This document shows, one piece after another, positions 36,282 through 49,000 of a stretch of DNA of 64,000 bases. A model generated the notes under the pieces. The model worked only from the letters and a program-made list of their open reading frames with translations. It was not told where the DNA came from and searched no databases. Position 1 is the first letter of the stretch. Each line of letters opens with the position of its first letter. The position numbers were made by a program, and so were the translations under genes. This DNA is from Phascolarctobacterium_A sp034086985 (lineage in GTDB: Bacteria; Bacillota; Negativicutes; Acidaminococcales; Acidaminococcaceae). The DNA lies in NCBI GenBank assembly GCA_034086985.1, contig JAXDZG010000010.1, forward strand, positions 62,001-126,000, in the 5' to 3' direction.

Positions 36282-36364
36282 CTCCATATAAAGAGCGTTT
36301 TAACTTTAAAAATGATTTTAGCTCGCAGAATAACCGCGTCAATATGCCAAGGGAGGAAGAACCC

Positions 36365-37090
36365 ATGACTAGCAAGCGAAAGGCCTTAAGGGATAATCAC
36401 AAGCATTTAGACTATAAAAGAGAAGCAGGTACTGCCCTGCGCATGAAGGTGCTGCGCTCTGTGCTGGCTGTGGGCGTGGGCTTTACCTTGACTCCGTGGC
36501 TGAGCCGAGCAGCAGCGGCCAATCCCACTGGCAATATTGTGCGCACTGGTACCAGCACCAATTTGCTTGTCAACAACGTGGCTCATATTTATGCAGAAAA
36601 AGCTCATAATGGCGTGGGTGTCAACGCCTTTGAGCGTTTTGAAGTGGGCAATAACCAGATTGCCAACTTGTATTTTCAAACCAAGACCGATACCACACCC
36701 CTGCATACCTTGGTAAATACTGTAGAGAACCAAATCAGCATCAGTGGTACTGTCAACGCTATTCGCAACAACAAAATCGGTGGTAATCTCTACTTCTTAA
36801 GCCCTAAGGGCATGGTTGTGGGCTCCACCGGCGTCATTAACGCAGGCTCCCTGACCATGATCACCTCCAGCAAAAAATTTACCAATGCACTGGGTACCCT
36901 CGACCCGGATGCTGCCGCTGCCGCTATCGCAGCCGACAATTGGGATGTGCATAGTAATGCTAAAATAGATATTCATGGGCAAATTAATACGGCCACGGGC
37001 ATTGACCTGCGTGCCGCCTATATCAATGTGACCAAGGACACTGGCGCTACCCTTGCTCCCTCTTTAAAGACGGGCGTAGTGTTTGCTAAT
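36365..37090 (+). other. Extended signal peptide and TPS domain, exoprotein 2
   Basis: Signal peptide residues 1-52, then a TPS domain with FERFEVGNNQIANLYF, ISGTVNAIRNNKIGGNLYF and PKGMVVGSTGVINAGSLT. Differences from exoprotein 1 are conservative, so the two should be recognised by the same transporter. Confidence 0.88.
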
Positions 37091-40000
37091 ACTGTGAATA
37101 CTACGGACATAAACAAGCAGGCTGGCAATGTCGTCAGCGGCAGTCGCTTAACTGCCACCGTGGACAGCAATGGCAATGTGGTTATTGCCGACCCCAATGA
37201 ACCCAATAATGTCGCTCTCCAAGGCAATGGTGGCGTGAGGCTGGCCGCCAGCTCCACCAGTCGCAACACGGATACGAAATTTTTAGGCGTGACCGGCTAT
37301 AAAAATACTGCAGAGGCCAAGGTAGAGGTGGGCCAGGGTGCCACCATTGACGCTTTGGGCAATGTGAATATCAGTGCCCAGGCAGCCATTAGTGACTTGC
37401 CGGAGCTCGCCCATTTTGTGGATATGTCGGGCTATGCCAAGGCAGATGTTACTATAGATGGATCTGTGAAGGGCAATAATGTGAACGTTAACGCCAGTGC
37501 TCAAGCCCTCTACAGTGGTAATAACCATGCCAATTTGATGGATTTAGTGAATAATCTTACGGGTGAGATAGGGGTAACCGTGAAGGCCAATTTAACGGGC
37601 ACCATTTGGAATGTGCTGGATAATGCGGGCAAGATTAATGGGAAGGTGGATATTCTCAATAAGGTCGTTAATCAGGTGTATATGCCCTTCAATTTGAGCG
37701 AGGCGGATGCCACCGTGAATATCGGCTCCAACGCGAATATTAAAGCCAAAAAGCTAGAGCTTAACGGCACAAGCTATGGTGGCAATGTGAATATGGGCGC
37801 TACCAGTGTGTCCCAAAATGTGATGGTTGTAGGCCTGCAGCCTAAGGTGCACGCAGGCGATAAGGATATGTCCCAATACTTTGTGGGCGGCTTTATTTAT
37901 GAGGACAGCACCAGTAAGGCCATTGTTAACGTGGATGGCATTGTCGGTGGTGATAAAAACGTCAATCTAAAAGCTGTTGCCCAAAACGCCAATAGCAGCA
38001 GCATCTCTGTCAAGGCGCCTCAGGTATACAAGGTGCCCAATCCAAGGCCGGATGACCCCTATGAGTCCACCATGGTCGCTGTGGGCGTGAATGTGGTCAA
38101 TCAGGAAACAACTGCGCAGGTTAATTTAGGCGCGCAAAATAAGAATGCCAGCGTTACTGCTGCCAATAAGCTAGCTATCAGCGCCACGAGCGCCAACTCT
38201 CTGTCCAGTACGGTGGCTATGCAGAATTTTAGGGATACAGCTGTCAATGTGGCTGTGAATGTGGTGGGCAGCGAGGGCTCTGCGCTCGTCAATAATTATG
38301 CTCATTTACAGGGTGGAGCAGTGGATATTTCCTCAGCCCACACCTTAAATAAATTCAGCGTTGACAGTACCAATAAGGTGAATATTGACTTTGTAGGTCT
38401 GGACTGGATTATCAATTCCTCCCAGGTGCGGGAGGGCGCGGATTCCCTCAGAGATTTTATAAGAGGCTTTAACCAAGGCCCTCAGGAGGCTGCGGGGGAT
38501 AATATTCAGGCTGAGGCTGAGGAAGGCCCGGAAAATGTGGGCGAAGCAACGCCCTGGAATGATTATTTTGATATTGGCGCTACTGTAACTGTAGCTAGCG
38601 CTGCTAACGAGGCCAAGGTCAATTTAAAGCCTACCTCTGCCATAACGGCAACTGGCGATGTGGGCATCAATGCCCATGTAAATGTTGCCGATAGTAAAAT
38701 AGTTTCCCTCAATAATTTCTTAAATTCCAGCCCCAACGCTGTGGCAGGCGTCTCTGCGGCGGTGGCTACAGAATTTATGGATAATACTGCTGAGGTCAAT
38801 ATGGATGGGTCTGCTACCAATGCTATTAATGCTGGTGGTTCGGTTGCGCTAACTGCTACCACGGAGCAGCGCTATAATCGCGTGCAGAAGCTGGTGGAGG
38901 ATTTGCAGAATGCCTTTGCGGCCACCAAGCAATATTGGTCCAGCTGGGGCTCCCAGGCAGATTTGAATAAAAAATTTCAAAATCTGCAAAATATAGTTAC
39001 TGATATAGCGGTCATGGCTTCCGCAGACCCCACGGCGGATTATAAAAATAATCCTAAATTTGTGGCTAAGGCTAAGGCTGGTCTTGATATCGTAACATCC
39101 TTAACAGGCACAGAAGGCATCAAAAAGGCCCTAGAGGCCTTTGTGGATGTGTCCAATTATGTGAATATGCATGTATCGGCGGGCACGGATGCCAAGGAGA
39201 ACAAGGATACCACGGCCATGGTGAGCGGTGCCGTGGGCGTGCAGAAGCTTGTTAATAACGCCAATGTTAACCTTGGGGCCAATACGAAAATCACAGCGGG
39301 CAATTACGCTAATGTCAATCTAAGCGCCAACGCCGTGGAAAGCAATGTGCTATTAGTGGGCAAGATGGCCCTCATTCCCGATTTTACCAGCACCTCCGGC
39401 GGTCAATATGGCCTGGGCGGTACGGTGGGCGTGCAAAACGCTTATACCAATAGCAAGGTGCAGCTCATGAATGGAGTGCAAATCGATGCTGGCTCCATTG
39501 ATATTGGCTCTGTGAATGATGTGCTGAATTTAGGCATCGTCTTCGGCGGCTCGGAAACTAGTAAATTGGGCCTGACGGGCATGGTGTCTTATATGGGTGG
39601 TGCCTCCAAGGCTGAGACCTTAATTGATGATGATATCGATTTTACAGCTCGCAAAAAGATAGAAAATGTTCCCTCCGAGGAAAATGCAGCTACTACCGAG
39701 GATAAGGTAACCTCCAGTGGCGTTGTGCAAATCAGCGCCGATAATAAAACCAATGTGATCAATTTAGTGGGCGATTGGAATGCCGCCGAGGCCAGCTCCG
39801 TGGGCGCCAGTGTGGGCGTTGTTTCCTATGATGTGAGGAGCGTGGCCAAGGTTACCAATCAGGAGCTATACGCCGATGGTATCTCTAAAGAGACCAGCGG
39901 TGCCGGCGGCACCGCTGCCCAAAAGGGCAGCATTGCTGCCAATGGAGTTGCGGTGAACGCCAAGACCGACGGCATAGTGAACACCTTTACCGTAGCTGGC

Positions 40001-43000
40001 GTGAATAGCAGCAAATCCCAAAACGCTAACGCCGCCGCTGGCGGCGTCAACGTGGCCGCCGACGGCGGACAAGCCGCTGCTGCCGCAGGCGGCGTGCAGA
40101 ACGCCCAAATCAACGGCGGTGCAGCCGGTGGTCAGGACGCTAAGGTCAAGCTCAATGCTGTGGGCAGCGTTTCTTGGAACTACGTGGTCGATACGACCAA
40201 GGCCACTCTCGATAACGTGAATATAAACCTTACACCTGCGACCATAGGTGCAGGTGTAACTAGTGCGGCCTTAATTAACGATAAATCAGGCTTTGTCCGC
40301 GTGGAGGTGGAGGATGCCTCCTATATTGGTGCCTACAGTGGTGCTATGGCGCTGACAAAACTGGGCAATAATAATCACACGGCCTTCCAAGGTGCCTTGG
40401 CAGGGGCAGTGGCCGTAAATGATGTGCAGAAAACGACTGCTGCTACCATCAAAAACAGTAGTATTACCAGACAAACTGCTGCCGATGTGGCAGCGGATGT
40501 GCTGAACTATGCCCATAATAGCGGTGCTCAGGTGGCAGCAGGCCTGTCATTGGGCCTTGATGTGGGCACCCGCCGCGGCGGTGTAGCCATTAACTTGGCG
40601 GGCAGCGGCTCCGCCAACTATGTGGACAGCACCGTGCAGGCGCAGCTGGAAAGCAATACTATCGCCGGTGGCAACACTGTGGTTAATAACGTTGCCTACG
40701 ACAAGGATGTGCAGGTAGCAGGCGGTGTGACGGTGGAAACCACCAAGGCCACCGCCAGCGTGGGCGCTGCGGTGGCAGTGAATGCTGTGCATAACGACAT
40801 TCAGGCTAACATGCTGCATAATAGCATTGGTACAGCTACGCAAAAGGCCGCTGCAGTGCATAATATAGCTGCCAGCAACCTGACCCAGGTGGGCACGGCT
40901 GTGTCCGTAGGCGTAGCAACGGGGGATAAAGCTTACGCAACACTGAATGCTGCGGTAGCGACCAATACCATCAACAATGCTGTTGAGGCTTCCATAGATG
41001 GTGGCTCCGCCTACGCCGCAAAGCTCAGCGACGAGGCCAAGGATGGACAAATTTCCCTAGATACGGCAGAGAACAAATATTTAGTGGAGCTCAATCAGGC
41101 CAGTGAAAGCGCTGTTACCGTGGATGCCAACGGTAATTTCGTCAAGGAGGGTGTGCTTTTAGAGCGTGCCTTTGCTGTGGACATGAATGGGCAGAAGGTC
41201 TATAAGGTTTATAGCTTGGACGAAAATGGCGACTATGTTGATGCCTCTGGCAAGAAGCTGACCCGTACCCTGCTCACCGATGCCGGTGGTAATACTACAG
41301 GTGTGCAATATACGGATGAGCAAGATAACATCGTTGATGTCTATGATGTGCAATACATGGCTCCAACGGCTGGTGGGGCCGGTACTCCTGTGGATATCAA
41401 CGCTCTCAATACAGTTCAGAAAGATTACTTTGATTTAGATGGCAGTGGCGCTCTGCTGGAAGCCAATGGCACCTATGGCGCAGACCGCACTGCCAGCATT
41501 ACCGCGGGTGCTGAGCAAGCTAGCTATACCAACTCTACTATCACTTTAAATAATCAGGGCAACAAAATAGTAGGTGTGGCTCTAGGACTAGGTGTGAAGG
41601 CCGGCGGGCGTGGCCTGGCGCAGGGCGCAGGGGCTGCCGCCGTGAACACCAATAATGTGACGAATAATTTCGTTGCCAGCGTGAAGAACGCAACCATTGG
41701 CACAGGAGAGAGCGACTACGAAAATAATGGCAGCCTGAAGGAAGCAGCTCTGCGAGTGGAAGCAGCTAGCGATACCAGTATGGTGAGCGTGGCTGCGGGC
41801 GTGGCCGTGACCGCGGGCGGACAGGATAAGGTGAGCCTGGCCCTGGCAGGCTCCGGCGCGGTGCAAAAAATTAATAACACTACAAAGGTGGCTGTAGAAA
41901 ATAGTGTTGTAAGTACGGATTACTTGTCCATCAAGGGCAGCAGTGCTTCCCAGCTGGTGACGGTGGCAGGCCAGGTGGGCGTGGAAACGAGCCAAAAGGG
42001 CATTGCTGCAGGCTTTAGCTGGGCTGAAAACGAGCTGGATAACACCGTAGGTGCCTATGCAAGAGCCCTTACCTTAAATGGTCTTGGCACTAACGCTACC
42101 AATTTGCAGCTTTTAGCAGCTAATAATTCTAAGGCTTGGGCCGTGTCCTTGGGCACTGGGGTAGCTCTGGGCTATGCTTCTGCCGAGGGCGCTTATGCGG
42201 AAAATCACGGTCTCAATAATACGGAGGCCCTTGTAGAGGCCTACCAGAAGCCTGAGGGCGGCGTACAAAATAATACTATTACTAACGCCAAGGACATTTT
42301 CGTCCAAGCCGAGGATAATACAGTGGAGAAGGCTGTGGCCGGTACCGCCTCCGTGAGCCTTAAATATGCGGCCTTGGGCGGTGCAGCAGCCAATAATAAG
42401 CTCGGAAATAGCGCTGACGACAAGCAAAGGGTCAGGGCTCTCTTAAGTGCTGCCACAATTACCACGGCGGATAATGGTGCCGTGCATGTGTTGGCCAATA
42501 ATAATGCGGATTTCTTCACCCTTGCCCTAGGGGCAGCGGTGCGTGCTGCGGGCAGCGGCTATGTCGGCGTGGGTGCCGAGGGCGATGCGGCCCTGACTCA
42601 GCTTTATACAGCCACCGAGGCTGGCTTAGATAAGGTAAATATTTCCACAACTGCTGCTAATAAAGCCTTGGTAGAGGTATCCTCTAAGAGTGACAGCAGC
42701 ATCACCAGCAGTGCGGATGCGCTCTCTGTAAGCGCCAGCGGCAGCGGTGCCCAAATAGGCTTTAGTTCCTCCGTGTCCAAGGTCCATAGCGATGCTGATA
42801 CTATCACGAGCATCACGGAGAGCAGCATCGATGCCGAGGATATCTTAGCTAAAGCTAACTCTCAAAATGAAATACTCGATGTGGCCATTGGCCTCTCCGT
42901 AGGCGTGGGCCAGTACGCAGGCGTGGCCCTGGCGGGCAATATCGCCAGCAACATCATCGATAACGATACAAGTATAGATATTAATAACAGTACCCTTAAG

Positions 43001-46000
43001 GCCCATGATACCCTAGCCGTTTTAGCTAGCAGCAACGAGAAGCTGGAAAACTACGGCGGTGGCCTCAGTGTGGGCGTGGGCACCTCCGCCGCTGGCGTCG
43101 CCATCGGCGCTACTGTGGTTACCAATACCATCACTAGCGACACGGATGCCATCATCGATGGCTCCGACCTTGTGGCTCTCGGCGCCGGGGACGGCATTAA
43201 AATCGCTGAGCATAAGTCCGTGGCAACCACTAGCGGCAAAGCCGACCCCGACCCGGTGGCTGATTATGCAAAATATGCGCTGCAGGAAACCAGCGCCGCC
43301 AACGCCAACGCCAAAAAGGGCTTAGTTGTAAACGCCGAGGCAGAGCATGTCCTGCGGGATATTTCCATTACCGGCGGCGTGGCCGTGGGCTCCGCTGCAG
43401 GGGTGGCCGTGGATGCGACAGTGGTCATCAATAGCATCACCGGCAGCACCAGCGCGCAGGTAAATAATACCGATATTAATAATTCCAGTGAAGCATTAAC
43501 CAATGCTAACGTTTATGTCAATGCCTTTGATAAAGCGGATATTAGCTCCCATTTGGATACGTTGAGTGTGGGAGCTGCCGGTGAGGGAGCAGGCGTCGGC
43601 GCAGCCGGAGCCGGCGACCGCAACACCGTGCAGCGCAACACTGTGGCCCGCATTGTGGGCAAAGCCGATGGCACTACCGTGCTCAACGGCAACAGCGTTG
43701 CCGTTGACGCTCTAGGCTATACTAAGCTTCACTTGAGTGAGACGGGCCTTGCGGCCGGTGCCAGCGCCATTGCTGGCGCGGCAGTGACGGGCGCAGTATC
43801 GGTGAACCGCTTCGCAGGCAATACTACGGCTTTAGTCTCCAATGTGAAGGGCACCGTGCACGAGCTGGCGGTCAACGCGGAGCGCTTGACCGATATGCAG
43901 GCCTATAATAACGCTATTTCCCTGTCCGGCGGCATCGTGGGCGCCTCCGTCAGCGTGGGCGTGACCGATGTGGAGGACACCAGCCATACCAATGCAGAGC
44001 TGTCCAAGGCTGTGCTCACCGCAGATGGAGCAGCTAATAGCAAGGTTGAGGTCAAGGCCCAGAATAATACTCAGCTGGGCACGGAGCTTTCGGCGGACTC
44101 CTTGGAGATTTCCTTGGGCGAATCCTGGGGTATTGCGGTAAGCAATGTGAATATGGAGGCCCAGGTGGGCGCCAAGCTTAATGAGGTGACCCTAGGTAGT
44201 GCTGAGCAGGAGTTTGGCACTGTCACTGTGGAGGCCAATAATAATACCTATAGTAAATTCCAGAATGTGGCTGTGGCTGCAGGCTCCGTTCTAGGCGTGG
44301 GCGTGGGTCATGGCGTGCTTAATATTAATACGGGCACAGCTGCCGAGGTTTTGCAGAGCAGTGCCTTTGCCAATGCCATCAATGTACATGCTTATGAAAA
44401 GCGCACTGTGGATACCCAGATGGTGGGCGTAGGTGTGGGCGCTCTTTATGTGGGCGTCAACACTATGCATACCAATATCGGCACCAACCTGGAGGATAGC
44501 TATACCTATGATGATGGCGCGCAAAGCTATGCTACCGATGAGTTCCAAGCCATGGTCAATGGCTCCCTGGAGCGCATGAATAGTCAGGCCGCGTCCGCTC
44601 GCGTCAAGACCGGCGACACTAGCATTCAGCAGGGCGCTGGCTCCATCAATACCGGTCATGCAGAGCAGGGCGGCGTGAGCAATACTATTGCAGGCAGCAA
44701 TTTAATTGCCAGCGGAGCGCTGCAGGCCGAGGCCAAGGCTACAACCAATACGGATATTGATATTTATCAAGCTACGGTGGCCATTGTTAATGTGGGCGTG
44801 CCTGCCACTAGAACAACCGTTGAGGACAAGCTTAATTTAAATATTCAAAATGCAACCCTGCAGGGAAAAGCTATCGCCATCAATTCTACAACTGACGGCG
44901 AAATTAAGAGCTTTGCCGGTCAGGGCGGTGTCAGCGGCGCATCCTATGTGGATACCACTGCTTATATAAAGCATCTTGGCTCCAATATAATTAGCATTGA
45001 TGGCTCTACGCTTAGGGTTGTGGATGCTTTGAGCGACGCTGTTAATCACTTGTCCATCCATGCTTTGAACCAAACGCAGATTAACAATAAAGCTTTTGGT
45101 ATGAATATTAGCATCCTGAAGGGCGGTCGCATGGTGCTGGAGTGCGAGGATAGCGCGGAGGTGGTCATCGCTCTAGGCACGAATGAGCAAATTAGCGCTG
45201 AGAATAGCTTTAGCTCCAGCAAGCAGGTGGAAGGCTCCTCTGAGCAGTCCGGAATTACCATTTTGGCAGAAAATGCGGCTGTAGTGAAGGATGAAATTAT
45301 CCTCAACGAGACCATTGGCGGTATAGCTGCCGGTGGCAGCGTCGTGGCTTCCAAGGCCAAGGGTAAGGCCACTGTCGACGTCAGCGATAAGAATGCCTTC
45401 ACTGCTCAAGCGGTGGACATAGAAGCTCTGACCGGTGGCACTAAGGATGCCTATACCACGGAGGCCGTTAATCATTCCGTAGGTGTGGCCGCCGGGGCGA
45501 TTAATGTGGACAAGGTGCGCACCTATAACGCCATGGAGGCTACTACCACCGTGGGCGCTATTACCATCGCCGATGGTGCTGCTGCGCTTACAGTAGGCGC
45601 TACCAATGCAGCTACCTCCAATGCTTATATTCATTCTGTAAATGTGGGACTGGGGTTGGCCAGTGGCAATAATTTTGCCCAAAGCGATGCTAGTGGACAG
45701 GCCATAACTACGGTTAACGCCGGTACCTCCGGCATCACTGCCCGTAGCTTGAATATTTTCGCTGCCAATAGTGATGATATTGTGGCCAAGGCTGATGGCT
45801 CCAATGCCGGCATCATGGATATTTCTCCCTATGCTGCCAGAGTGGAAAACAATGTCAACAGCACAACTACTGTTAACCTGAGTGGTACCTTTACCGCAGC
45901 CGAGGGCTTTAAGGCTCAGGCGCTGCGCAAGGATATAGAAAACTTTAAGGCTGATGCCTTGAGTGTAACTGCCTTCGGCGGTGGTGACGCGAGAGTCGAT

Positions 46001-49000
46001 TCTGAAATTACGGCAAATACTACCTTAAATGCTAACGGGGCAACCATTATCAGCGGTGGTGACACGATGCTCGCGGCCGAAAATACTGTGGAGTTAAACA
46101 AGAAGGATGGCTTTAGCAAAATGGTACTGGGGCAAGGCTATGCCATACTGGAAGTGAGCACCTCCGGTATTGGGAATACCATCAACTCCACTGCACATGT
46201 TAATTTGACCGATAGCAGCATTACCAGCGCCGGAACCCTGCAGACCATGGCTCATACGGAGGAGCAGCTGCAGGTGAATGGTTATGCCTACTCCGTGGGC
46301 GCTTTTGAAGGGGCAGAGGTGAAGGTAGAAAATAATATTACCAATGACGAAGCGATTGAGCTGCAAAATACAAGCCTGAAGACAAGCAAAGCATATCGTG
46401 ATATTACCCTTGCCACAGCGGATGACCTGAAGCTCTTTACCTATTCCTATTCCGAATCTCCCGCAGGTGCTGTGGGCGGTGCTAATGCCATTGTCAACAA
46501 TACTTTAATTCGCAATAACAGTATTGATGTGCTCGGTGGCAGTAATATCTATAGCTCTCAGGACATCAATCTCTATGCGGGCAAGCATGCGGATGGCAGC
46601 GTGGCGACTCTGGACCTGAATGCAGAGGCCAATGATTTTGTGGGCGCTGTTATTCCCGTGCCTGTTTATCCGAGTATTAATAATAATATCCAGCAGAACA
46701 ACCAGATTAACCTGGATGCCAACAGCGCTAGCACCAGTGTGCGCCACACCAATCTTTATGCAGCTGCAGGCAGAGAAATGGCCAGCCTGTCCGCGGCACG
46801 CTATGTGGGCATCTATGGCAGCAACCAAAAATGCAGCTTTGTAACCACCGATAAAGGTGAAACTATCGAGGGCAAGGAGGCACATAATTACGTCGACATT
46901 AATGGCAAGCTGGTGGCAGGCGTGGCCGATAAGATTGCCATCACCATTGGTGACGCGGGAGATATTGTGGTGCTGGATAAGGACATGCGCGCCAGCGTGG
47001 CGGGCGCCAAGGACGCCAGTGATATTACAATCACTGTTGCTGCCGATGAGAGCACGGGCCTCTCCAAGGACTCCTTAAGCTTTGGCAGCGAGGATTATAC
47101 CAATACCCTGCTGGCTCGTTATAATGAGCTGCTCGATTTGCTGAATGAGTATGGCAAGGATGACATAGTGGATGCCCAAACAGGGGCAGTTACCCATTCG
47201 GTGGCCTATTTGGGCTATCAGGCCGAGGCCAAGCGTGTTTTGGAGGAGATGCTGAGCATGGGGCTGGCCGAACAAAGCTCCAGCGGCATTATCGAGCCCA
47301 AGGCAAGCTTAATCGTGGATTATGTGGAAATCCCTGAGCTGGTGGCCTCCGGTGGCAATATCAGCGTGGCTACGGACGCTTTTAAGAGCAGCAGCGGCAG
47401 CGGCACCATCAAGGCCAATGGCTCGCCGGAAATCAAGCTTATTAATAATACCAATCTGATGACCAAGATTAATGCTATAACCGTAGAGGAGGCTGGTGGC
47501 AAGCTCATTTATAATGGCACGGAAATCAGTGGCACTAGCGCGGCCGAGTTTAATAAAAATATCAGCTCCCTTAACCAAGGTGCTGCTGCTAATTTCCAGG
47601 CTGTGGAGGCTGCTGGCTCAGGCTCCGTGGGAACTATCGATATCAAGGGCCTCTATGAGGGCAATAGCATCAACTATAGCTATACTGAAGCTGGTACAAC
47701 CATTGCAGGCAGCTTTAGACCCATGGCCAATATTCAGGTGCAGGGCAATATCTATGCCAAGGAAGGCTTCATAAGCATTTATAGCAAGGCTGACAGCATT
47801 CTCATTCAGGGCAAAACAGCTCAGGATGCGGTGGCTATCAGTGCTGCCAACATTAACCTTGAGGCGGGGCAAAGCATTACCCAGGGCTATACGGATGGTA
47901 TCGTGAATATCGGTGGCGATGTGCGCGAGCAATATGCTTCCCAATACGATACCATTATCGAAAATAATGGCTCTGTGAACGGTACTTATGAAATGACTCA
48001 AGCTGGCTCCGCTCCTGCTGACAAGAGTAAGGCCAGTGGCAGCTATATTGCCGGTGGCAGCGTTTATATCAATGCCTCCGATATCAATGTCAATGGCATC
48101 ATTCAAAGCGGCTATGGGGATTACTATGCCAATATTTTTGACCTGAAAACCCAAAGCAGAATCAACCGCATCAACGATGCCTATACAGGCGGTGCTATCA
48201 GCGACAGCGTGGTTACCACCGGCGAGCAATATAAGATTATTGACGGTGGCGCCTATTGGGATGCAACCGCTCAATGCTATAAATATCAATTAAATGTTTA
48301 CTATAATCCCTCTACCCAAAAGATTTTGGTGCAGAATGTGGATGCCGGTGGCGGTAAAATTTACCTTACGGGCCGCATTTCCAGCACGGGCAATGGCAAA
48401 ATTATTTGCTTAGATGGAGTAAGCAATATCACGGTTAATAATACAACCAGCTATGCTTTACAGCTGGACGATTTAGTGACCCATGATGTGCAGGGCCTGG
48501 TGAGCATCACCGATACTGCAAAAAATACCTTGACAGAAATAACCAGCAGCAATGTTACGGTGAAGACCATCGGTGCTGAGGGCGCTGGCACTACCACTGC
48601 CTTTAATCCCACCACTGGCTATGACTATACTCCCCAAACGGGGCTCAGCTATACCTGGACCAGCGGCGTAGAAGACACTCGGTTTAACCGCTATAAGCAG
48701 GATTTTGGCGAAGGTGGCTGGGGCCTGTGGGATACAGGCATATCTACGAAGGAGCTGGCCGAATGGCATAAACAGCATCCCATCGAGCCCTCTGAGCCGG
48801 GGCAGTCCTATCAGGGCGAGCGCAATTCCGGTGAAATAATCAGAAATACCGGGGCTGACGCAAGCTATAACAATTATGTTACTATTGCGAGCACGGAGCT
48901 TGATGGTAATACTGTTATCGAAAGCGAGCGCAAATATGCCAGCGGGCTGTGGGGCTATCACAAGCATTATGAGGTCATCTGGACCGAGAGCACGGGCACT

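Larger units (their letters stand above)
36043..36364. other. Intergenic region between exoproteins 1 and 2
   Basis: 322 nt holding the terminator (36078-36110), an 11-bp inverted repeat (36111-36121 with 36164-36174), a promoter (36222-36250) and a leader of about 108 nt with a stem-loop (36267-36281). No gene is visible. Confidence 0.75.
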
